Assembly (NCBI GenBank): GCA_937957685.1
Contig: CALGAO010000036.1
Coordinates: 1 to 11,136 of the forward strand
Length of the DNA stretch: 11,136 bases
Origin: an uncultured Paenibacillaceae bacterium
GTDB taxonomy: Bacteria; Bacillota; Bacilli; Paenibacillales; DA-C8
Direction: 5' to 3'
The notes beneath the pieces are model-generated. The model was not told the DNA's origin, searched no databases, and saw only the letters and a program-made list of their open reading frames with translations. Of this stretch, positions 1 through 5,150 are shown one piece after another (position 1 is the stretch's first letter; each line of letters opens with the position of its first letter). A program made the translations under genes and the position numbers.

Positions 1-83
1 CATTCGTGAGTGACATTCAGGCGCTGCAGGGGGTCAAGAATGCCGTCCTGATCAGCTACAACGGAGATTATGTGTCTCCATAA
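1..83 (+). CDS. 3' end of a gene, probably DUF4956-family protein (partial)
   Basis: An open frame enters from the left edge and ends at TAA 81-83, giving 26 residues that end in LQGVKNAVLISYNGDYVSP. This tail resembles the C-terminus of DUF4956-family membrane proteins, which in Firmicutes often sit beside VTC/polyphosphate-polymerase-like and CotH-kinase genes. The assignment rests on the short tail and on the CotH neighbour, so it is tentative. The next gene starts 18 bases after the stop, which suggests one operon. The start, membrane segments and most of the protein lie outside the window. Confidence 0.5.
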   Translation, partial: FVSDIQALQGVKNAVLISYNGDYVSP

Positions 84-101
84 AAAGGCGGTGATCATCT
101 C

Positions 102-1910
102 GTGAGAAGACGTTCGTATCTGCCAGCGTTGGCCTGCTCGTTCGCCTTGCTGCTCGCCCTGGCGCTGGTGATGAATGCGGTATACGATGACGGTTATCAG
201 ACCAAGGCCACGGCAATCGGCTCCATCACCTATCTGGAGGAGAAGCTGGATGAGCTTGTTTTTCCGAAAGACAAGGTGATTGATGTGAAAGTGACGATCG
301 ATGAAGCAGCTCTCCAGGATATCCTGAACCATGCGGCGGCGGAGGAGATCAAACCTGCTTCCGTGGAATACAACGGCATCAGACTGACCAATATCGGATT
401 CCGCACCAAGGGCAACCTGAGCCTGATGAGCGTCGTGAACTCGGACTCGGACCGCTACAGCTTCAAGCTGCATCTTGACGAGTACATCTCGAGCCAGACA
501 CTCTATGGAGTCAGGTCGATCAACCTGAACAACAGCTACAGCGATCCGACGTATATGCGGGAAGTGCTCGCCTATGAACTGGCGGAGCAGATGGGACTTC
601 CCACCCCGAAATATTCGTACGTGAACCTGATTATCAATGATGAATTGTGGGGATTGTATCTGGCGGTCGAGCAGATCGGCGCTTCCTACCTGGAACGGCA
701 GTTTGGAGATTCGACCGGCTCGCTCTACAAAGCGATCCAGGGCGCCGGAACGGAGCTCGCCTGGGTCGATGACTCGCGCGAGTCGTACAGCGGTCTGGTG
801 CAGAAATCCGACCATGCCGACGAAGAAGCGTTGATCCATATGATCTACGAGCTGAATAACGGTTCGGACTACGAGCAGGTGCTTGATGTGGAGAACGTGT
901 TGAACTATATCGCGCTGAATGTGGTGACGAACAATTCGGACAGCTACCTCGGACAGAACAAGCACAACTACTATCTCTATGAGCGGAATGGCATCTTCTC
1001 GATCCTGCCGTGGGACTACAATATGGCGTTCGGCGGCATGGGCGGCATGAGATTCGGCGGTCGGGGCGGCAGGTTCGGCGGCAACATGTCCGTATTTGAT
1101 CCTGCCGGTGGTCGTCCGTTGGTCGACAAGCTGTTAGCGGTCCCGGCATATCTGGAGCTATACACCGGGTACGTTCGCGATGCGCTTGAAGGCTATCTCG
1201 CCACGGACCAGTTTGACAGGCGCGTCGACGAATGGGCGGATCTCATTCGCGATGATGTCAAGCGGGACCCAAGGCCATTCTATGGTTACGAGCAGTTTGA
1301 GAGCGGCATCGAGAGCCTGAAGTCCACCAACGCCGAGAATGTGGCCAGGCTCATGCAAGAGCTCGAACAAGGCGTTCCAACCGCACCTGACCGCAATCAG
1401 GCCGCTTATGACAACAGCGAGATCGAGGCGAATGAGGTGACCATTGCGCGATTCACCGGCGAAACGGCAGCTCTGGCTCGTTTCCAGCCTGATGGCGGCG
1501 GCAACGGCCCCATCCCGCCAGGGGGTATGAGGGTTGGACAGTTCCCGCCATTTCCGACAGGCGACGGGCAAGTTCAGCAAGACGACAACACCAATGGCCA
1601 AGCCCCTCAGGACGATCATATCGACGGTCAGACACAGCCAAACGGCGATGGGCAATTCCCGTTAAGCCGCATGGGCAACGGGCAGTTCCCGGACTTCCCC
1701 GGATTTCCGGCAGGAGCGGATGGACAAGTCGAAGGCAATTTCCCTGCTTTTGGCGGAGGCGGCTTTCCGGGCAACAGGCAAGGAATCGCGTCATCCACCA
1801 CGATTTCCGATGAACAGCTCGCGAACGAGTATGCCGAGATCGGCATATCGTTAGGCGTGATGGTACTGGCCGCTGTCTTCATCGTGACGTTCAGACGCAG
1901 AAGGTTATAA
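102..1910 (+). CDS. CotH kinase-family protein, membrane-anchored
   Basis: This 602-residue protein starts at GTG, with an AAGGCGG-like ribosome binding site about 10 bases upstream. Residues 6-27 form a hydrophobic signal or anchor segment. The CotH kinase-like core covers about residues 55-425. It includes YMREVLAYELAEQMGLPTPKYS, split here as YMREVLAYELAE (151-162) and QMGLPTPKYS, then the GLYLAVEQI strand (184-192), NNSDSYLGQNKHNYYLY (277-293) and ILPWDYNMAFGG (301-312). By family pattern Asp280 and Asp305 are the likely catalytic and metal-binding aspartates. CotH of Bacillus phosphorylates spore coat proteins; family members outside that pathway exist and the substrate here is unknown. 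Right after the PWD motif lies a Gly-rich insert (311-328). Residues 463-560 are a low-complexity Gly/Pro/Asn linker with repeated GQFP/FPxFP units. Residues 579-597 form a C-terminal membrane helix followed by RRRRL. The kinase domain is therefore probably extracytoplasmic and tethered to the membrane. The protein is longer than classical CotH (about 360 residues), mainly because of the linker and anchors. Confidence 0.9.
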   Translation: MRRRSYLPALACSFALLLALALVMNAVYDDGYQTKATAIGSITYLEEKLDELVFPKDKVIDVKVTIDEAALQDILNHAAAEEIKPASVEYNGIRLTNIGFRTKGNLSLMSVVNSDSDRYSFKLHLDEYISSQTLYGVRSINLNNSYSDPTYMREVLAYELAEQMGLPTPKYSYVNLIINDELWGLYLAVEQIGASYLERQFGDSTGSLYKAIQGAGTELAWVDDSRESYSGLVQKSDHADEEALIHMIYELNNGSDYEQVLDVENVLNYIALNVVTNNSDSYLGQNKHNYYLYERNGIFSILPWDYNMAFGGMGGMRFGGRGGRFGGNMSVFDPAGGRPLVDKLLAVPAYLELYTGYVRDALEGYLATDQFDRRVDEWADLIRDDVKRDPRPFYGYEQFESGIESLKSTNAENVARLMQELEQGVPTAPDRNQAAYDNSEIEANEVTIARFTGETAALARFQPDGGGNGPIPPGGMRVGQFPPFPTGDGQVQQDDNTNGQAPQDDHIDGQTQPNGDGQFPLSRMGNGQFPDFPGFPAGADGQVEGNFPAFGGGGFPGNRQGIASSTTISDEQLANEYAEIGISLGVMVLAAVFIVTFRRRRL

Positions 1911-1917
1911 CGGAACG

Positions 1918-1954
1918 AGGCGCGCTGCAGACAATCGCAGTGCGCCTTTTGTCT
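1918..1954 (+). terminator. Rho-independent terminator after the CotH-family gene
   Basis: AGGCGCGCTGC (1918-1928) pairs with GCAGTGCGCCT (1937-1947) through one G-U wobble, giving an 11-bp stem with an 8-base loop. It is followed by TTTTGTCTT. It begins 7 bases after the stop codon and closes the operon that enters from the left. Confidence 0.88.
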
Positions 1955-2033
1955 TGGGCTGCGCCTCCAGGATGGTTGCCTGTCATTCGACCTGACATCT
2001 GCTTCCGCCATTTTTCCTCATATTGTACGATCA

Positions 2034-2061
2034 TTACATAAAGTTTCAATTATGTTACAAT
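2034..2061 (+). promoter_or_regulatory. Putative sigma-A promoter of the AraC gene (extended -10)
   Basis: TACAAT (2056-2061) differs from the consensus -10 at one position and is preceded by TG one base upstream (2053-2054), an extended -10. The -35 match is poor: TTACAT at 2034-2039, 16 bases upstream. The predicted start is near 2068, just before the first GTCCTGATG repeat. The surroundings are AT-rich compared with the flanking genes. Confidence 0.45.
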
Positions 2062-2069
2062 AAGGACAA

Positions 2070-2263
2070 GTCCTGATGCGAAGTCGTTGTCGGTCCAACG
2101 GCTTCAGACTCATCCTCTATCATAAAACACCTCATGACCATATCGAATACGAGTCCTGATGTCCAGGCGATCGTTCTCCAACACATCCTGCATGACGGTA
2201 TGGACAGTCCTGATGACAGGAAGTTGGTGCGCGGCAACAGCAGCAGTGGCTCCTGTCCTGATG
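2070..2263 (+). repeat. Four copies of GTCCTGATG in the AraC leader
   Basis: Identical 9-mers lie at 2070-2078, 2153-2161, 2207-2215 and 2255-2263, with start-to-start spacings of 83, 54 and 48 bases. Copy 2 can fold as CCTG/CAGG with a 5-base loop (2155-2167). Copy 3 can fold as TCCTG/CAGGA with loop ATGA (2208-2221). Copy 4 lies in the apical loop of a longer hairpin. Every copy contains TGATG, a stop-start overlap. The last three ATGs are in the AraC frame and the first is not. Four identical 9-mers in 194 bases is unlikely by chance, but the function is unknown. Confidence 0.7.
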
Positions 2264-2289
2264 AGCGGAGCCAAACCGCCTGCACCAAC
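2223..2289 (+). ncRNA. Long hairpin in the AraC leader, possible cis-regulatory RNA
   Basis: GTTGGTGC (2223-2230) pairs with GCACCAAC (2282-2289), continued by GCGG (2231-2234) with CCGC (2276-2279) across a 2-base bulge. After an asymmetric internal loop, TGGCTCC (2247-2253) pairs perfectly with GGAGCCA (2267-2273). The 13-base apical loop contains the fourth GTCCTGATG. In total 19 base pairs form. The hairpin ends 20 bases before the AAGGAGGG ribosome binding site, a position suited to translational control. No tail of Us follows, so it is not an intrinsic terminator. It matches no riboswitch class I recognise. Confidence 0.45.
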
Positions 2290-2323
2290 GCTTGATACAC
2301 TCTGTCTTGAAGGAGGGTTGCAG

Positions 2324-3124
2324 ATGACTCATATTTATTACGCGGAGAGCAATGTCGTGCACACGGGCAACTTCGAAATCGACGTCCCCGTCGGGTATCA
2401 TTGGCTCCTGGTGATCACCAAGACTCCGGCCATCTTCTGGGTGCAGGGCGAGCTGAAGGAATATCCTGCGAACAGCGCCATCCTCTACCGTCCGCTGCAG
2501 AAGGTTTACTACAAGTCTTGCACGGATCAATATATCAACGACTGGATCCGTTTCGAGACGAAGGAACCGTACATCACCGAAACCTCTCTGCCATGCGGCC
2601 AGCCGTTTACGGTCCAGGATCCGGATTACTGCCACAAGCTCGTCGAGTTAATCTCCATCGAACATAACTACAATCGGGACTTCAAACATTCCTCCATCGA
2701 CTTCCTGCTCAGAACACTGTTCAACAAGCTGCTGGAATCCTGGGTTCAGCACGATATACCGCCCCAATACTACAACCTGCTCAAGCTCCGTCTGGCCATC
2801 CAGAAGAACCCGGGTGATCAATGGACGGTCTCCAGGATGGCCGAAGAGCTCTCTCTGAGTCCCGGCTATCTGCAGACGCTCTACAAGAGAGCATTTGGCA
2901 TTTCCTGCATGGATGATGTCATCGCCCATCGCATCAGACTGGCGAAGGAGTATCTCTCCCACAGCAACCAGACGGTCGCCGAGATCGCCATCAGATGCGG
3001 ATACCAGAACGTGGAACACTTCTGTCGTCAATTCAAGCAATATACCGGAATGACGCCGAAAAGCTACCAAAAACTGGCCGCCAGCAGATCGCTTGAACCA
3101 GCCCAGCTGCCGAATTCCTTGTAA
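2324..3124 (+). CDS. AraC-family transcriptional regulator
   Basis: This 266-residue regulator starts at ATG 2324, chosen because AAGGAGGG (2310-2317) sits 6 bases upstream. The frame is open further upstream to ATG 2159, but that extension has no good ribosome binding site. Residues 1-140 form the N-terminal sensing region, AraC-ligand-binding (cupin) in character, with GYHWLLVI (24-31) and a proline-rich loop YRPLQKVYY (55-63). Residues 157-250 hold the two helix-turn-helix motifs: WTVSRMAEELSLSPGYLQTLYKR (split: WTVSRMAEELSLSPG 167-181, then YLQTLYKR) and TVAEIAIRCGYQNVEHFCRQF, ending in the typical GMTPKSYQ (242-249). There is no receiver domain, so it is not a YesN-type response regulator. 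It would bind direct-repeat DNA and control carbohydrate genes. The minus-strand transporter operon is the obvious nearby candidate target, but direct control is inferred. No terminator is evident after the stop; the 52-bp palindrome array begins 10 bases later. Confidence 0.9.
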   Translation: MTHIYYAESNVVHTGNFEIDVPVGYHWLLVITKTPAIFWVQGELKEYPANSAILYRPLQKVYYKSCTDQYINDWIRFETKEPYITETSLPCGQPFTVQDPDYCHKLVELISIEHNYNRDFKHSSIDFLLRTLFNKLLESWVQHDIPPQYYNLLKLRLAIQKNPGDQWTVSRMAEELSLSPGYLQTLYKRAFGISCMDDVIAHRIRLAKEYLSHSNQTVAEIAIRCGYQNVEHFCRQFKQYTGMTPKSYQKLAASRSLEPAQLPNSL

Positions 3125-3496
3125 CATGGCTCAGGCGTGTATGAAATATCGTTCAGAATCTCTCCGATGAAGCGGGAAGCAATCACTTTTGTATGATGTT
3201 TCATACATAATCTGGCTCATAAGATCGATTAAGGATGTTTTTGTATGAATTTTCATACAAATTACGATTCGAATTCCTATACAACGGAAATTTTGTATGA
3301 TATTTCACACAAAACCAGTTCCGTCCGCATAAATCCGGATCATTTTGTATGATTCTTCATACAAAACCTGGCCCGTCCGCATCCTGTCTCACAAATCTGG
3401 CCGCCGGTGCCGTCAACGCACGGTTTCCATTGCCGTATCCGCATGCCGGCAATCGCCGCTCAGCACAGCCATCAGCGCGCAGCATTCGCCCGCCTG
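3125..3496. other. Convergent intergenic region carrying a repeat array
   Basis: This lies between the AraC gene (+) and the carboxylesterase (-). Bases 3135-3394 are the AT-rich palindrome array. Bases 3395-3496 are GC-rich, with short inverted repeats but no U-tailed terminator on either strand. I see no gene here; open frames on the plus strand are shadows of the carboxylesterase. Confidence 0.7.
3135..3394. repeat. Five-unit palindrome array, exact 52-bp period
   Basis: The core is TTTTGTATGA-N4-TCATACAAAA, a 24-bp palindrome. Copies start at 3187, 3239, 3291 and 3343, exactly 52 bp apart. A degenerate fifth copy is in register at 3135-3158 (left arm GCGTGTATGA, right arm TCGTTCAGAA). 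The four central bases differ in each unit: TGTT, ATTT, TATT and TTCT for copies 1-4. Copy 4 (3343-3366) has a perfect 10-bp stem. Copy 3 has one mismatch (right arm TCACACAAAA). Copies 1 and 2 have mismatches near the outer ends. The 28-bp intervals are mostly unlike each other, but units 3 and 4 share CCGTCCGCAT in register (3321-3330 and 3373-3382), which points to tandem duplication. The period equals about five turns of B-DNA. Function is unknown: a phased protein-binding array is my preferred reading, a chain of RNA hairpins another. Confidence 0.9.
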
Positions 3497-5032
3497 TTAT
3501 TCATCAAGCACCTTATGCCGCTTGAAGTATTGTTGCACAAGGAACTGCATCAGCTCCCCCGGCGGTTGCTTCAGGAACTCCGCCTGATCGTCGAACAGCA
3601 TGCCATACGGCGCATCGATCGTATAAGGCTCCCACTGCGGCATCGGCTTGCCATCCGCATCCGGACCGTTGGGATCGCCGGTGCGCATGAAGTTCGCCCA
3701 GTAATTGCACATCTGGCGCGCCAGGTCATAATGCTTGCCGACGAACGGTCGCCAGCACTTGGCCAGCGTCTCGAAGAAAAACCACAGATCAACGGAATGG
3801 AAGGTGCCTGGATTGTCCCAGCCGGGAATCTCCGCATCGAAGTTGTAGTAATACAGAGGCGTGTCCGCGGCGCTGGCCGAATTGGCTTGGGCGGCTATGC
3901 GTATCGCATATTCGATCATGCTCACCGATGCCCGGCGCTTCATCTCCTCCACATCTCCCGAGCGGACGTTGCACAGCTCCAGGAATGTATCGGCGTCCTC
4001 CCCGAACAGCTCCCCGGCCAACCTGCGGAATTCATCCACCGTCTGAACGTCAGGCGCGCTGAAAAATTCCGACGACGTATGCCCCATCATCACCGGCACC
4101 ATATGGCGCCGGTTGCGAATGAACAGGTCGAAGGAGTTGCCGACACAGAACACCCCGTCTGCGACGGTGCCCCAGAAGCCCTTGTACTCCAGAGCCTTGC
4201 GCATCAGCTCCTGGGCCGGAATCTGCCGGGCCTCGCGCAGCGAGGACACGCCCAGATACTCGAAGAAAGCCACGCCATCCTGCTCCGCTTCCGACAGGCT
4301 TCTGAGGAAGCGAGGCGTGCGCGTTCCCGGATACAGGCTCGTGTAGACTCCGCTCATGATGATCGCCCGTTGAAACAGCCCTTCGTTCTGCGGAGAAGTC
4401 AGCTGCGCCATCACGCTGCCGCCTCCCGCCGACTGCCCGCCGATCGTGATGTTGTCCGGATCGCCGCCAAATGCCGCAATATTGCGCTTGACCCATCGGG
4501 TCGCCGCCTGCTGGTCCAGATGGCCGAAGTTGGCCGGCGCCCCGGGCGATTCCTGTGTAATCTCGGGATGACAGAGGAATCCGAACACATTCAATCGGTA
4601 ATTGATCGTGACGACGACCACTCCGCGCCTCGCGATGCGCTCACCGTCAAACTCCATCTCCGACGGATAACCGACCTGCAGCCCGCCGCCGAAGTACCAC
4701 ACATAGACCGGCAGCTTCTCGTCAGGGCTTTTGGCAGGTGTCCAGACATTCAGATAGAGGCAATCCTCATCCATCGCGATGTTCGGATCCACATGCCATT
4801 CGCGGTCATAGAGATGGGCGGGATTGGCCCCTGGCCTGGGCTGCATGGCGATGGGCGCATACTCGTATGCCTTCAGCACGCCCTCCCAGTCCTGCGCCGG
4901 CTGCGGCGCTCTCCATCGATTCTCGCCCACTGGCGGAGCGGCGAAGGGAATTCCCTTGAAGCTTGTGATTCGCGGGTCGGCTGCAGGCAACCCCTGCACC
5001 TTGCCGTTTTCAACCTCTACGATTCTTAACAT
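3497..5032 (-). CDS. Type-B carboxylesterase / para-nitrobenzyl esterase family
   Basis: This 511-residue alpha/beta hydrolase starts at ATG 5032, chosen because GGGAGGA lies 6 bases upstream; the open frame extends 15 codons further into a terminator hairpin, which is unlikely to be coding. Visible family features are FKGIPFAAPPVGENRWRAP (25-43), the signature EDCLYLNVWTP (89-99), the oxyanion-hole glycines in YFGGGL (113-118) and the nucleophile elbow GQSAGG (199-204) with Ser201. The probable acid is Glu322 in GHTSSEF, and the probable histidine is His412 in GTFHSVDLWF. The triad is therefore complete. The elbow has Gln where many members have Glu (GESAGG). There is no signal peptide, so it acts in the cytoplasm on ester bonds, perhaps acyl groups on imported sugars; the substrate is unproven. 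It lies after the solute-binding protein gene but behind a terminator-like hairpin. No terminator is evident downstream. Confidence 0.92.
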   Translation of the reverse strand: MLRIVEVENGKVQGLPAADPRITSFKGIPFAAPPVGENRWRAPQPAQDWEGVLKAYEYAPIAMQPRPGANPAHLYDREWHVDPNIAMDEDCLYLNVWTPAKSPDEKLPVYVWYFGGGLQVGYPSEMEFDGERIARRGVVVVTINYRLNVFGFLCHPEITQESPGAPANFGHLDQQAATRWVKRNIAAFGGDPDNITIGGQSAGGGSVMAQLTSPQNEGLFQRAIIMSGVYTSLYPGTRTPRFLRSLSEAEQDGVAFFEYLGVSSLREARQIPAQELMRKALEYKGFWGTVADGVFCVGNSFDLFIRNRRHMVPVMMGHTSSEFFSAPDVQTVDEFRRLAGELFGEDADTFLELCNVRSGDVEEMKRRASVSMIEYAIRIAAQANSASAADTPLYYYNFDAEIPGWDNPGTFHSVDLWFFFETLAKCWRPFVGKHYDLARQMCNYWANFMRTGDPNGPDADGKPMPQWEPYTIDAPYGMLFDDQAEFLKQPPGELMQFLVQQYFKRHKVLDE

Positions 5033-5058
5033 GATGATTCCTCCCGGTATGTGATGGG

Positions 5059-5090
5059 AAAAAAGAGGAGCCTTCATGAAGAAAGCTCCT
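5059..5090 (-). terminator. Terminator/attenuator between binding-protein and carboxylesterase genes
   Basis: On the minus strand AGGAGC (5090-5085) pairs with GCTCCT (5071-5066), with an inner self-complementary CTTCATGAAG, followed by CTTTTTT. It stands about 61 bases after the binding-protein stop and ends only about 27 bases before the carboxylesterase ATG. That leaves no room for a promoter between them, so the esterase must depend on read-through or on a promoter upstream of or within the hairpin region. Confidence 0.8.
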
Positions 5091-5150
5091 GAACCAGCGT
5101 CAACCGTCCTTCATCGATCGTCGGGTCACCCGGGTGTGAGAGCCGGGCGC

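Larger units (their letters stand above)
1955..2323 (+). other. Gene-free region: AraC promoter and long leader
   Basis: No convincing protein gene is present. Bases 1955-2030 show nothing recognisable. A putative promoter lies at about 2034-2061. From about 2068 to the AraC start there would be a leader of roughly 255 nt with four GTCCTGATG repeats (starts 2070, 2153, 2207, 2255) and several hairpins. A 27-codon open frame (ATG 2076 to TGA 2157-2159) overlaps the next ATG as TGATG, but its only Shine-Dalgarno-like sequence (AAGGA 2062-2066) would lie upstream of the predicted transcription start. The AraC reading frame is open back to ATG 2159 without a stop. That extension is rich in Ser/Thr/Ala and looks unlike a family N-terminus. 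Confidence 0.6.

Noticed and set aside
2255..2276. Hammerhead ribozyme core (CTGATGAG)
   Set aside because: The CUGAUGA-like string is present, but the GAAA segment is missing (CCAAAC instead) and the required three-helix arrangement cannot be formed.
2159..2323. N-terminal extension of the AraC regulator to ATG 2159
   Set aside because: The frame is open but has no good ribosome binding site, a composition unlike family N-termini, and a much better start at 2324 behind AAGGAGGG.
3187..3366. Array of bidirectional terminators between convergent genes
   Set aside because: The stems are AT-rich and each hairpin runs into As rather than Us on either strand, so they do not have intrinsic-terminator form. 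A physical roadblock through a bound protein is still possible.
3135..3394. CRISPR array (24-bp palindromic repeats, 28-bp spacers)
   Set aside because: The repeats differ from each other, especially in the centre; two intervals share sequence in register; and no cas gene is in view. Tandem duplication fits better.
3407..5029. 540-codon plus-strand open frame
   Set aside because: It is the antisense shadow of the carboxylesterase, whose full catalytic set and ribosome binding site are on the minus strand.
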